Part shown: piece by piece, positions 1 through 13,700 of the stretch
Numbering within the stretch: position 1 is the first letter of the stretch
Layout: every line of letters starts with the position of its first letter
Assembly (NCBI RefSeq): GCF_022267315.1
Contig: NZ_JAIKLE010000008.1
Location: forward strand, 147,294-211,293
Direction: 5' to 3'
DNA: 64,000 nt
Source: Maribellus maritimus
GTDB lineage: Bacteria; Bacteroidota; Bacteroidia; Bacteroidales; Prolixibacteraceae
Program-made: the position numbers and the translations under genes
Notes under the pieces: model-generated
Seen by the model: the letters and a program-made list of their open reading frames with translations, nothing else
What the model was told of the DNA's origin: nothing
Databases searched by the model: none

Positions 1-868
1 CTTTTAGTTTTGTAAAAATATCTCCCACCTGTTTGTCGAGCAAGGTAACCATCGCCGCAAATGCGGCATGGCCTTCAGGTTGTGTTCCGTATGATCCATC
101 TCTGAAACCTTTTTCATCAGGTTCTGTTCCATCGAAACTTTTTTCCGGCAGGAATTTACCTCTGAATTTTTTAATTAATGTTTCCGGTGGTAACAACTCA
201 GCATGAGGAATTATATTTGGGTAATACATGAAAAAAGGTTTGTTCCTGTTCTGTTCAATAAACTGAAGAGCCTCATGATGAATAAGCTCCGGAGCATATT
301 TTATCAGCTTGTCTCCATTGTTTTCATTCAGTATAACTTTATTTTGGTTATGCCATAAATAAGCAGGGTAATAATTATGAGCCTTGCGTTGACAATTATA
401 TCCATAAAATTCATCAAATCCCTGCATGTTTGGGTCTCCTTTTGAGCCGGGATAACCCAATCCCCATTTCCCAAATGCACCGGTTACATAACCCTCTTTT
501 TTAAGCATTTCTGCTATTGTAAAAGTTGAATCAGGAATTGGCCACTGCCCTTCAGGCTTTGCTGCTTTATTCCCTCTTACTGGTGTGTGACCAGTTGTTT
601 GCCCCGTCATTAAAGATGAGCGGGACGGCGCACAAACCGTGGCACCGGCATAATGTTGTGTGAAAAGCATACCTTCACTGGCCATCTTGTCGATATTTGG
701 GGTGCTAAAAAGCTTTTGTCCGTAGCAACTTAAATCACCATATCCCAAATCGTCTGCTAAAATATATATAATATTGGGTTTGCTATTTTCCTTCTTCTTT
801 TGAGTGATACACGAATAAAAAAGAAATACCGTTACAAATAAAAGATAAGCTGAATATTTTAATTTCAT
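1..868 (-). CDS. Sulfatase (S1 family), lipoprotein, 3' end cut by window edge
   Basis: Partial gene: the ATG is at 868 and about 289 residues are visible before the window ends, with no stop seen. The N-terminus is a lipoprotein signal with lipobox FYSC, so the enzyme is probably anchored in the periplasm or on the cell surface. The alkaline-phosphatase-fold sulfatase start (NIIYILADDLGYGD) is followed by the formylglycine motif C79-A-P-S-R, the cysteine that must be oxidised to formylglycine for sulfate-ester hydrolysis. A GKWGLG motif follows. It is the last visible gene of the leftward PUL operon, 26 bp after the GH2 stop. The S1 subfamily and substrate cannot be set from here. The sulfatase call is firm; the target sulfate ester is unknown. 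Confidence 0.93.
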   Translation of the reverse strand, partial: MKLKYSAYLLFVTVFLFYSCITQKKKENSKPNIIYILADDLGYGDLSCYGQKLFSTPNIDKMASEGMLFTQHYAGATVCAPSRSSLMTGQTTGHTPVRGNKAAKPEGQWPIPDSTFTIAEMLKKEGYVTGAFGKWGLGYPGSKGDPNMQGFDEFYGYNCQRKAHNYYPAYLWHNQNKVILNENNGDKLIKYAPELIHHEALQFIEQNRNKPFFMYYPNIIPHAELLPPETLIKKFRGKFLPEKSFDGTEPDEKGFRDGSYGTQPEGHAAFAAMVTLLDKQVGDIFTKLK

Positions 869-894
869 TTTTTTACTTTTTGGTTGTTAATGAC

Positions 895-4062
<3,168 letters not shown>

Positions 4063-4078
4063 TTAAAGTGAACAAATT

Positions 4079-6094
4079 TTATTTTGCTGGAAAGGCAACC
4101 CTGCGGAGAACAGTACATCCTTCGGGTATAAGTTGTACATTTCTCTTATTCCCTTTTTCATCAATAAGTTTTCCCTTTAAATACAAGGGTGATTCTTCCC
4201 ATGGGCTCAGTTTGTTCGCTTTTTTATTTTCTGTTATTGAAAATTTACTGTCACTGTCAATAAGATAATTCCATCCGGTACTGTCCATCGTATTTACCTC
4301 GTAACGATAAAACCCCGTATTATTATATTCGTAGCTTTCAACTAATTCGTATGAAAATGGTAATGCATAAACCAACGGGCCACGTTGTACAAAAAATCCA
4401 GGAGAAGGCACCGTTTCTGAAACGGGATGAGGAATAAGTTTGGAATTCATAACAAATTTTATCTCCAAAGTATCTCCTGTCTGCCACTTTTTCGTAATAA
4501 TAATTTGCTCTTGCTTCCTGACAATATTTGCATCTTTGAGTTCTTTTACTTCAACATTGCTTACTCCTTCCGGAATTCGGAAACAGAGAGCAAAAGAAAC
4601 TGATTTTTCCGGTTCTACGCTGAAATTTATTAGATCGGAAAAAGGATAATCTGTTCTTTCACTGATTTTTACTTTTACTCCATTAATGTCCGTATTTAGT
4701 TCTACAGGCCCATAGAACATTGCTGTTAATCCCGGGGCATCCGTATTTTTCATCCACATTCCATCGATAAAGTAAGGTAATAAACGAGGCCCGCTTGTAA
4801 CACAGCAAATAGCCTGTTGTTTATACGAATTCGAATCGAACACTCCTTTCTTACACGAAAAACGGTTGGAATCGTATGCAAGCCTGCCTCCATGGTCGCA
4901 GGAATTAATTGTAACCCGGTTGTCGCTGGATAAATATTCCAGTGCTTTTAACACCGGGAGACGAGCTCCCTGACCGGCATTAAAAACTGTTCTTTCCACA
5001 AAATCCCCTAATTGTAAATTACCGCTGATACTAATTAAACGATTTAATGAAAACACCATTTCCGTCATTCCGCAATATTCCCTATATGCATCAGCTGTTC
5101 CCGGGCGTCCTTTAACGGATTCATCGCCAACAACGCCACCTCCGGGAGTAATATGTTCTTTTAATTTACGAACGCTCATGTCAGCGGCTTTCTGAATTTC
5201 ACTATCTTGGGTTATACTTGCAACTAGTTCAGCCATATAAAGTCCTTCCATAATGTGCGGAGTATGCTTTTCCCACTTTTTGTTTTTAGCCAAAAGATTT
5301 GTCATTGTCAAATCATCATCTCTAACCGGGCCTTTATTGAAATCATTGTAAAATTTAACTGCAAAATCCAGGTATAACTTTTCTTTTGTAAGACGGTACA
5401 TCCATTCGAGAATATCGAAAAATCCAACAGCATGACTAATTCCACCACCTTGTTTTTCTCCTTCGGGTGGACTTTGAAAATAACTTCTGTCGGTATATTG
5501 GAGAACAGAAAGTTTGGCTGCTCGGTTCACCGCTTCCAAATAACGTATGTCTCCGGTATATTCGTACCAGGCAAGCATTGCCGACATAATGCGGCTTTGC
5601 ACCCACAGTTCTCCGTTTTCATAGGTGTGGTTAAACCGGGTATTGGGTTCATCTCCTGCCACGTACATACCGATGTAGCCATCTTCTCCCTGAAATTTCA
5701 AAAGGCGTTCCATCCACTCATTGGCTCTTAGTATAAATGCTGTATCTCCTGATTGTATTGCCATTCGAATAATCCCGTCTTTTAAATACCCCTCTGGCTC
5801 AGCCCCCCACCAACCAAGTAAATGCGGATATTCAGAAAAACGTTCAGTACTTTTCATCCGGTTTGTGTTAAAAACGTCCTGGTTAACAAAGGGACATATT
5901 TTTTCAAAACACGATAAATATCCTTCATTTAAATCTCTCTTCATTTGTTCCTTTATCCAGCCACGGGCAGTTACCTCTCCTACTTTCAAAATTTTATACT
6001 TTGGATGATAAGAGGGTTCGGGCTTGTTATCTCCACATATACCTTTTCCGACAAGTAGTAACAGGCAAAATATAATAATATTAATTTGTTTCAT
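4079..6094 (-). CDS. GH127-type (DUF1680) beta-L-arabinofuranosidase, secreted
   Basis: 671 residues with an N-terminal signal peptide and an (alpha/alpha)6-barrel-like body. The known zinc-cysteine centre of GH127 (HypBA1: E338, C340, C417, C418) is matched almost residue for residue: E339-Y-C341 in REYCGMTE and C430-C431 in AICCVTSG. The thiolate nucleophile and its zinc ligands are therefore present and the enzyme is predicted active. The substrate is probably beta-L-arabinofuranosyl residues, but related DUF1680 families (such as GH146) share the fold. The start codon overlaps the end of the upstream sulfatase gene by 14 bp, indicating tight translational coupling inside the PUL operon. 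Confidence 0.9.
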   Translation of the reverse strand: MKQINIIIFCLLLLVGKGICGDNKPEPSYHPKYKILKVGEVTARGWIKEQMKRDLNEGYLSCFEKICPFVNQDVFNTNRMKSTERFSEYPHLLGWWGAEPEGYLKDGIIRMAIQSGDTAFILRANEWMERLLKFQGEDGYIGMYVAGDEPNTRFNHTYENGELWVQSRIMSAMLAWYEYTGDIRYLEAVNRAAKLSVLQYTDRSYFQSPPEGEKQGGGISHAVGFFDILEWMYRLTKEKLYLDFAVKFYNDFNKGPVRDDDLTMTNLLAKNKKWEKHTPHIMEGLYMAELVASITQDSEIQKAADMSVRKLKEHITPGGGVVGDESVKGRPGTADAYREYCGMTEMVFSLNRLISISGNLQLGDFVERTVFNAGQGARLPVLKALEYLSSDNRVTINSCDHGGRLAYDSNRFSCKKGVFDSNSYKQQAICCVTSGPRLLPYFIDGMWMKNTDAPGLTAMFYGPVELNTDINGVKVKISERTDYPFSDLINFSVEPEKSVSFALCFRIPEGVSNVEVKELKDANIVRKQEQIIITKKWQTGDTLEIKFVMNSKLIPHPVSETVPSPGFFVQRGPLVYALPFSYELVESYEYNNTGFYRYEVNTMDSTGWNYLIDSDSKFSITENKKANKLSPWEESPLYLKGKLIDEKGNKRNVQLIPEGCTVLRRVAFPAK

Positions 6095-7556
6095 TATTTT
6101 TTAATTTTTTGTCGAACCAACTTCCACCTTCCTCGATCATTTGGATGCGAAGAGTTAACATTTCTTTCCGCATTTTTTCCACTATTCCAGGATATTGGTC
6201 GGCTACATTGTATCTTTGTTCTTTATCTGTTTTTATGTTATATAGTGCAAAATGTGAGGGTTCATTTTCAAGCATAAAATTGTAGTGTTCCAGCCTAAAA
6301 GCCCACTGAGAGTATCTGTCCTCACCTTTTCCTGGTTTAATATTTGCAGTTTCAAATTTATTATAGAACGGAGCGTAGGGAGGGATATCGTTCAAATACC
6401 CCAAGAGGCACCATTCTCCTTCGCGTAACATGCTAACAGGGTCATGAGTATACTTAAAGAAGAAAAGTGGTTTATTACGTTTTATCTCTTTCTTTTTTCC
6501 CTTGATTACCGGTAAGATTGAAATACCATCCAATTTTCTTTCATTCGATTTTAATGGCACCCCAATAATATCAGCCAACGTTAGAAAAACATCTGTAAAA
6601 CAAGCAGGGAAGTGAGATACTTTGCCTGGGTATATTTTTTTATCCCACTTTATAATAAAAGGAACCCGAAGTCCCCCCTCGTAATTAAAAACTTTCGCAC
6701 CACGAAGTGGATCATTGGAATGATTCATTTTTGAGCCATTATCAGAGGAAAAAATGATAACTGTTTCTTTGTCCAGCCCTGTCTGGTTTAAATAATCCAA
6801 TAATCGTCCGATAGCATTATCCATATTCTCAATGCACCCGTAATATTCGGCATTGTAATCATGTCTTTTTACTAAACTATCGGGAGCGGCAACTTTGTCG
6901 TGTGGTTCATTAAACCAAACATTCATATAAAACGGAGTTTCAGACTTATGCCTATCTTTCAACCAGTTAATTGCCTCATCAACTACTAGTTGGCATGCAT
7001 AACCTTTTGTCTGCCCCACAGGTTTCCCATTTCTGAAATAGTTAACAGGATTTTTGTGCGATGGTTGGGCATTGTTATAAGTGTAAAAGCTATAATCAAA
7101 CCCCTGGTCGGAGGGTAAGTGGCTTTTACTGTTATCGGTAACCAGATGCCATTTACCCAAATGGACTGTTTGATACCCCTTTTTTTTCACCATTTCTGCA
7201 ATAGTAATTTCACTGTCTCTCAAATGCATAGGTGATTCGGGAGGAATATAATTATAAATGCCAAGACGTGTTGCATTACGTCCGGTGAGCAGGGCCGCTC
7301 TTGATGGAGAGCATACGGCAGCACCTGCATAAAAATCGGTAAACAATACTCCATCTTTAGCAAGGTGATCAATGTTTGGTGTAACGCATGTTGGAGACCT
7401 TTCTGTTTGCATATTTGACATTGCCCGGTAACAGGAGATATCGTTATACCCCAAATCGTCAGCCAACAGTATTATGATATTGGGGTTATTTGCTTTGCAA
7501 CTGATAATTCCGATAATAAGCAGTGACAATAAAATTAAATTTTTAGAGCCTTTCAT
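6081..7556 (-). CDS. Sulfatase (S1 family), lipoprotein
   Basis: 491 residues. Lipoprotein signal with lipobox IISC, then the sulfatase N-terminus (NIIILLADDLGYND) and the formylglycine motif C82-S-P-S-R. Further motifs: GKWHLV, an EPHDKVAAP segment in the substrate-pocket region, and the metal-site FSSDNGS. Complete and predicted active once the cysteine is converted to formylglycine. The 3' end overlaps the GH127 start by 14 bp; the upstream sulfatase stops 37 bp before its ATG. It differs clearly from the other two sulfatases of the operon in length and internal motifs, so they probably attack different sulfate positions. Confidence 0.94.
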   Translation of the reverse strand: MKGSKNLILLSLLIIGIISCKANNPNIIILLADDLGYNDISCYRAMSNMQTERSPTCVTPNIDHLAKDGVLFTDFYAGAAVCSPSRAALLTGRNATRLGIYNYIPPESPMHLRDSEITIAEMVKKKGYQTVHLGKWHLVTDNSKSHLPSDQGFDYSFYTYNNAQPSHKNPVNYFRNGKPVGQTKGYACQLVVDEAINWLKDRHKSETPFYMNVWFNEPHDKVAAPDSLVKRHDYNAEYYGCIENMDNAIGRLLDYLNQTGLDKETVIIFSSDNGSKMNHSNDPLRGAKVFNYEGGLRVPFIIKWDKKIYPGKVSHFPACFTDVFLTLADIIGVPLKSNERKLDGISILPVIKGKKKEIKRNKPLFFFKYTHDPVSMLREGEWCLLGYLNDIPPYAPFYNKFETANIKPGKGEDRYSQWAFRLEHYNFMLENEPSHFALYNIKTDKEQRYNVADQYPGIVEKMRKEMLTLRIQMIEEGGSWFDKKLKNNETN

Positions 7557-7592
7557 TTTGGAATTTATTTTTAGGTATTTTAAATAATTTTG

Positions 7593-9188
7593 CTAATAAT
7601 AATCTTCGGGGATCAAATTCTTCTTACAGGGATATTCTCGGATGAATCTCATAACCGGATCATAAAATCTTTCACCATATAACTCTTTTGCCTTTGAGAT
7701 ATTTCTGTTCGGATAAAAATCAAAAATTTCTCCTTTGCCCATTATTCTCGGGTCATGTTGCAGGGTAAGTTCTTTTTTTAATTTCTTCCACAGTTGACGT
7801 TTTATCTTTGCATATTGTCTATTTCCTGCCAGATTTACAATACAATCGGGATCTGAGTTTACATCATATAATTCTTCTTCCGGACGTTTCCCAAAACAAA
7901 GCTCAAAGTTTCTCATATCTTCTGCACTTGAGTTATGTTTTAAAATGTATGTTTTTGTAGGAGAATTATCACAGTTCATAAAGCCAAATTCAGGATCCCC
8001 TGCAGGCCATCGATCGGTTTTGAAGTTCCTGATGTAAAGAAACTGAGCGTTCCGAATTGCCCTTACAGGATAACTTACTGAAATTAATTCACCATCAGTA
8101 CGTCCTAAATCATGGCGTTCTTTTCCAACCAGAGTATAATCCCGTGAATCCTTTTCCTGCTCCTCTTTCTTTGATAAAAGGATATCCAAAAAACTTTTGC
8201 CTGTCATGGATTGAGGTATGGGAACTCCTGCCGCCTCAGTAATTGTTGGAGCAATATCTGCGAAATTGATAAAATCAGAAATTACACAGTTTTTTTTGAT
8301 GCCAGCTCTCCAGCTTATAACCAAGGGAACATGAAATCCTTCATCATAGATTTGTCCTTTTATACGCGGAAAAGGCATTCCGTGATCAGACGTAACCACT
8401 ATTAGTGTATTTTCAAGAAATCCATTTTCTTCTAAAAGTTTAATACTTTGTCCAATTTGTTTGTCAAACCATTCTACCTCTACCGCATAATCAGAAAGAT
8501 CTCCCCGGACTATTTCATTATCACCGAGAAAAGATTGAGGGATTATTTCTGTTAGAACTTTCCCCTCTTTTGCGCCTGAACCGGATTCGTATCCCCGGTG
8601 AGGTTCCTTTACTCCCATCCAGAAACAAAATGGTTTATCATCCGCTTTTTCCTTAAGAAAGGTTCTAAAATTCTCAACGTAATCAATATTACTAATCCCG
8701 TTGTAAGGAGGCTTTAAGGTTTTATTGTTAAATGCGTGCCCCGCCGGGTTATGTTGAACCCGAAAATCTCCTCCCTGGAGTTCATTTTTATAGATTCCGG
8801 GCCCCCAGCCTTTTCCTGTAAAACCGACAAAGTATCCATCTTTCTCCAGCAGCGAAGGATAAAACAGCCACCTATCGGATAAAAAAGGATTGTGATTACA
8901 TGCTTCTTCCAGTTGCCATGAATAACGTCCCGTAAGTAAGCTAGCCCGCGATGGCGAACATTTGGGATTTGACGTGAAAGCGTTGGTAAACAATATTCCT
9001 TTATTTGCCAGCCTATCAAAATTTGGAGTTTCAACAAAATTACTTCCGTATGCGCCGAAACTCGTTCTGGATGCGTCGTCTGCTATAATTAACAGAATAT
9101 TGGGTCTTTCATTTTGTGCCTGTAAAATTTGAGTTACAAACAAAAATACACCTAATAAAAAGACACTACTTTTCTTTTTATGATTCAT
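7593..9188 (-). CDS. Sulfatase (S1 family, heparan N-sulfatase-like), secreted
   Basis: 531 residues with a cleavable signal peptide (ends QILQAQ). Sulfatase core NILLIIADDASRTSFGAYG and formylglycine motif C77-S-P-S-R-A-S-L-L-T-G-R, then a VVTSDHGMPFPR metal-site segment. The ASRTSFGAYG start and the post-motif sequence resemble the N-sulfoglucosamine sulfohydrolase-like branch of S1 (for example S1_8), but members of that branch also cut O-sulfates, so the substrate is open. It is the first enzyme gene after susD, separated from it by 129 bp that contain a strong inverted repeat. Confidence 0.92.
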   Translation of the reverse strand: MNHKKKSSVFLLGVFLFVTQILQAQNERPNILLIIADDASRTSFGAYGSNFVETPNFDRLANKGILFTNAFTSNPKCSPSRASLLTGRYSWQLEEACNHNPFLSDRWLFYPSLLEKDGYFVGFTGKGWGPGIYKNELQGGDFRVQHNPAGHAFNNKTLKPPYNGISNIDYVENFRTFLKEKADDKPFCFWMGVKEPHRGYESGSGAKEGKVLTEIIPQSFLGDNEIVRGDLSDYAVEVEWFDKQIGQSIKLLEENGFLENTLIVVTSDHGMPFPRIKGQIYDEGFHVPLVISWRAGIKKNCVISDFINFADIAPTITEAAGVPIPQSMTGKSFLDILLSKKEEQEKDSRDYTLVGKERHDLGRTDGELISVSYPVRAIRNAQFLYIRNFKTDRWPAGDPEFGFMNCDNSPTKTYILKHNSSAEDMRNFELCFGKRPEEELYDVNSDPDCIVNLAGNRQYAKIKRQLWKKLKKELTLQHDPRIMGKGEIFDFYPNRNISKAKELYGERFYDPVMRFIREYPCKKNLIPEDYY

Positions 9189-9231
9189 TCTCTTTGGATT
9201 AGGAGGAATACCTGTAATAACGAAGGTGGAA

Positions 9232-9292
9232 ACAAAAGGATAATCTCACAATTACCTGCTAAAGTTACTTTTGAGAATGATTATCCTTTTGT
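9232..9292 (-). repeat. 14-bp perfect inverted repeat between susD and the enzyme genes
   Basis: The arms 9232-9245 (ACAAAAGGATAATC) and 9279-9292 are exact reverse complements around a 33-nt loop whose base can extend by TCA/TGA pairs. On the transcribed minus strand the hairpin is followed by TTTCC rather than a long U tract. It is therefore more likely an mRNA processing/stability element or a leaky terminator that sets different levels for susCD and the downstream enzymes than a full stop. Confidence 0.7.
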
Positions 9293-9317
9293 ATATGTTT
9301 CAAGAATTTTAACTTTA

Positions 9318-10766
9318 TTAATACCCGGGATTGTTCGGCAGCAGGTTTGGATTTTTCTCCAATTCGACATCAGGTATAGGAAATAAGATATGGTGTACTT
9401 TAACATTTGCAGCACCTATGGGATTCGCGTCAGCAGATGACTGAACCGCTTCCACAAGTTTTCCCCAGCGATTAAGATCCCATCTGCGATAACCTTCTCC
9501 TCCAAGTTCCCATTTTCTTTCGTCCATAATGGCTTCACGGAATGTTTCTTTATCAAGCCCACTCAAATTATGCAGGTCATCTCCAAATGCCCTTTGCCTT
9601 ACTCTGTTTATCATACTGTAAGCTTCTTGCGTTGGCCCGTTTAGTTCATTTTCTGCTTCTGCGTAAACAAGATAAAAATCAGCTAATCGGAAAATGATAA
9701 TGTCCCGGTCGCCGTTATTTTTGGGCTCGCCAAGTATGTTCCATTTATAATAATATATAAATTTCAAATCATAGATAGTTCCATCGTCTGCTTCGGCAGT
9801 GCTAAAGTTCGACATGTATTTTCTTGAATCATCATCAGCAAAACTATTTACATAAGAAGGTTGAGCACACAGCATTCCCCACCCGTTAAAATAATGATCG
9901 CTTCCTGAAAATTTGGGCTCGTCTTTTGGTCTGGGCGAGGCATTGGTATGAATCTGACTACCGGCAATGTCCTGTATCTGATCTAAACAAAAAATAATCT
10001 CTTTATTTCGTTCATTTTCAACATCAAAAATATCATTGTAACTACTGAGTAATGAATGAGGAGATTCATTTATAATTTCAGCTGCTTTATCTCTTGCATT
10101 TTCCCACTCTTCATTAAATAGATAAACTTTTGATAGTAGTGCTTTTGCTACCCATTTGGTAGGTAGGCCTGTTTCGTCGCTGTTACGGACAGAGGGCAGG
10201 ATTTCTTCCCCATCCTTCAAATCCTGAATAATTTGACTTCTTACTTCTGATACCGATGAGCGCCCTAAAATAGAAACTTCATCAACATCAAGTTCGTCAA
10301 GCCACAATGGTACTGCACCAAAATAATTGCTCAAATTAAAATAGTAATAGGCTCTGAAAAATTTTGCACTAGCCACGATATCAGCCTTTTCGTCTTCGTC
10401 TATTTCTGCTTTCCCCACACGGTTAACAACCATATTTGCAGAGCCTATAGCTTTATAAAAAGCTAACCAGCTTTCATTTAACCAATCATAATTTACTTCC
10501 AGATTATAATTCTGACAAGTCCATTGATCCAGTTCCCGCATATAACTGACATCTGTTCCCAATTCAGAAGTCAAAATAAAAACCTTTTCATTGATGTATT
10601 GGTTTGAAAGATAATTTTTTACACCAAACAAAGCCGCTTTACATTCATCAACAGTGTTAAAATATTCTGAGGGAGAAATAAAGCTTGTAGGTTCTTCCGT
10701 TAACAAATCAGAACATGAAACAAGCAATGTTGCGACTAAAAAAAATATATATATTTTAAATTTCAT
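9318..10766 (-). CDS. SusD/RagB-family glycan-binding lipoprotein
   Basis: 482 residues with lipoprotein signal MKFKIYIFFLVATLLVSC. The N-terminal part (DLLTEEPTSFISPSEYFNT) and the C-terminal RKWELGGEGYRRWDLNRWG and FPIPDVELEKNPNLLPNNPGY segments are hallmarks of SusD/RagB. It sits on the outer surface as the lid of the SusC transporter and captures the target glycan. The gene starts 19 bp after the susC stop, as in typical SusC/D pairs. Its divergent binding face prevents a ligand prediction by reading alone. Confidence 0.96.
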   Translation of the reverse strand: MKFKIYIFFLVATLLVSCSDLLTEEPTSFISPSEYFNTVDECKAALFGVKNYLSNQYINEKVFILTSELGTDVSYMRELDQWTCQNYNLEVNYDWLNESWLAFYKAIGSANMVVNRVGKAEIDEDEKADIVASAKFFRAYYYFNLSNYFGAVPLWLDELDVDEVSILGRSSVSEVRSQIIQDLKDGEEILPSVRNSDETGLPTKWVAKALLSKVYLFNEEWENARDKAAEIINESPHSLLSSYNDIFDVENERNKEIIFCLDQIQDIAGSQIHTNASPRPKDEPKFSGSDHYFNGWGMLCAQPSYVNSFADDDSRKYMSNFSTAEADDGTIYDLKFIYYYKWNILGEPKNNGDRDIIIFRLADFYLVYAEAENELNGPTQEAYSMINRVRQRAFGDDLHNLSGLDKETFREAIMDERKWELGGEGYRRWDLNRWGKLVEAVQSSADANPIGAANVKVHHILFPIPDVELEKNPNLLPNNPGY

Positions 10767-10785
10767 TTTCTAAATAATTTTAAAT

Positions 10786-13700
10786 TCAAAAAGTTGCCTT
10801 AATCCCAAAAATATATGTTCTTGCCTGTGGATATACATTATTGTCATATCCTCTTAAAGTAGAATCAGTTCCTTCGCTGTTCACATCCGGGTCATACCCA
10901 TCATATCCAGTAATGGTCAAGAGGTTGTTACCGGTAAAGTATACGGATAGCATTTTAAATAAGTCTGAATGTTTTATAAAAGGCAGTTGATAACTAATGT
11001 TTAAACTTTTTACTTTTAAGTAAGAACCATCTTCAACATAATAATCATAAGAACGGTCAGCCAATACTGCACCTGCTGCCGGAAAGTTAGAATCAGAATT
11101 TTCCTCTGTCCAGCGATCACGGTATTTGCCAACAACATTTGTACTATTTCCTGTATAAAGCGCAGAGGAATTCAATAAATTATAAACAGAATTTCCGTAG
11201 CTTCCCTGAAGAAAAAAACTTAGCGTTAGATTTTTATAAATGAAATTTGTTTGAATTCCTCCAAAAAATAGTGGTTCGGCATTACCAAGTATCACTTCAT
11301 CTTCTATCTCATCAATTGTTCCGTTTTCGCTGGCATCAAACACTTTTATATCTCCGGGGGAAATATCGCTTCCTTCGGGAATCTCACCTTCTTTCCAGGT
11401 TCCTAGTGTTTTTAATCCTACAAAGGTTCCAACCGGTTCCCCCACCATCAGTTTTCCTATCGGTAGTCCGGTGGTTCCTCCAGATGTTTTAGTAATGATA
11501 AACTCTTCTCCTCCCAAATCAATTACCTTGTTCCAGTTTTTTGAAATATTAGCTGAAATATCCCACGAAAAATCGTTCTTTTTAACCGATTGGTATTTTA
11601 TCATAAATTCGATACCCTGATTTTCTATTTCTCCAATATTCTCCAACTTCGATGTGTATCCTGTTTGATTGGAAATATCTCTGTTTAAAAGAAGATCATG
11701 CGTACGTTTATAGTAATAATCAGCCTCAAAATAAACACGGTTATTTTTTAGTCCGCCATCAAGGCCGATATCAAATTGATCTGTCGTTTCCCATTTCAAA
11801 TTTGGATTTGCTATTCTACCGGGAACGTAAGTAAGGACTTCATTTAAGCCAATAATTGTTGTTCCCGCATTCAGTTTTGAAAGAGTTGAATAAGCACCAA
11901 TACCCTGGTTACCAGTCCTCCCATAGCTTGTTCTGAATTTTAATGTACTAAAAAGATCCAAATTTTTAAAAAAGGGTTCGTTAGTTACTTTCCATGCAAA
12001 GGCGGCAGAAGGAAAAAATGCGTATTTGTTATTCTCTCCCAGTCTAGACGAACCATCATAACGACCTGTCACTGTAAATAAATATTTGTTTTTTAGAGTA
12101 TAATTAAATCTTGCAAGGCCCGAAATAATGGTCCATTCTGTAAAATCTGATTCAATGTCGCGCAAAAGGGGATCACCTGACTCCAAACTATTGTATTTTG
12201 TTACATCATTTGTAAAGCCTGATGCTGATAAAGTGTGCGACTCCTGTTCATAGTGTTGGTATGTTAGCCCAAGCATTGCGCTGATTTTATGAACTTCGGA
12301 CAAGCTTTTTATATAATTCAAAACGTTATCGCTCTGAATTGTATTAGGAAACGCAGAGTAAATGGAACCATTCCCCCCTTTCTCGGAGGCAACCAAGGTT
12401 GGCAGGGTACTATATTCATAACGATTTCGTTGATCCGAGTTTATATCAAAACCTAAAGTAGTTTTAAAATTAAGTTCATTATTAAAATCAAGTTGAGCAT
12501 ATATATTTCCAAGAGCCCGATTTTTTAAGTTTTGTGAAATCTTTAGTTCATTCTGCGCTAACGGGTTATCATAAATACTTCCGTGTACCGAGTTTACCGA
12601 CCAATAATTACCGACTTCGTCGTATATAGGGTCAGTTGGAAGTAACTTACCAAGAGCTGTAACCCCAACTTTATTGTTATCTGTATTTGTTCTTGAAAAA
12701 TTTAACGTTGCCCCTATTTTTACCGTATTACCAAGCTTTTGATCTATATTAAATCGTAATTGATATTTTTTTAATCCCGAGCCTATTACTATTCCTCTTT
12801 GATCAGAGTGGTGTATTGACAAAAAATAGTTTGATTTTTCCGTTCCAGCGCTTATGTTTGCATCTGCACTGTAAACTCCCGCTGTCTCGAAGCCTACATC
12901 CTGCCAGTCTGTATCTGCCAGTCCGTCATATTGTTCATAAGGAATTTCGCCTCCGTTCCATTTTGCATAATCTATTGCATATTCATAATATTCAGGCCCG
13001 TCTAATAAATCAATTCTTTTAGGTAAGGTTTGTATACCATAATACGTATTTACATTCACAACAGGGATTCCGTTTTTTCCTCTTTTGGTTGTAACCAAAA
13101 TTACACCATTAGCTCCCCGGGCTCCATAAATAGCTGTGGAAGACGCATCTTTCAAAATCTCAATAGATTCAATATCGTTTGGATTAATCAAATTAAGGTC
13201 TCCCCCGCCAATTACACCATCAATTACATAAAGTGGCTCATTCCCTGCATTTATTGAGTTCCCACCCCTAATTCGTATTGATGAAGTTGCCCCCGGCATT
13301 CCATTCGATGTTGTTACCAGCACACCAGAAGCTCTTCCTTGTATCGCCTGGTCGAGACGTGTTACATTTTGTTTTTCAATCAATTCAGATTTTACAGATG
13401 AAACTGAACCTGTAAGGTCTGTCTTTTTTACAATTCCATAACCAATGGCAATAACTTCTTCCAGTCCAACTGTCTCTTCTTCTAAAATCACATTAACTGA
13501 GTTTTTCCCACTTACCACAATTTCCTGGGTTTTCATTCCAACAAACGAAAATTGTAATATAGCATCATTAGGAATATTATTCAATGTAAATTTCCCTTCT
13601 GTATCAGTGGTTGTTCCTTGAGTGCTACCTTTTATAATTACTGTTACGCCAGGAAGAGGGAAACCAGTGAAATCAGTTACTTTGCCGGAAATAGACTTTT

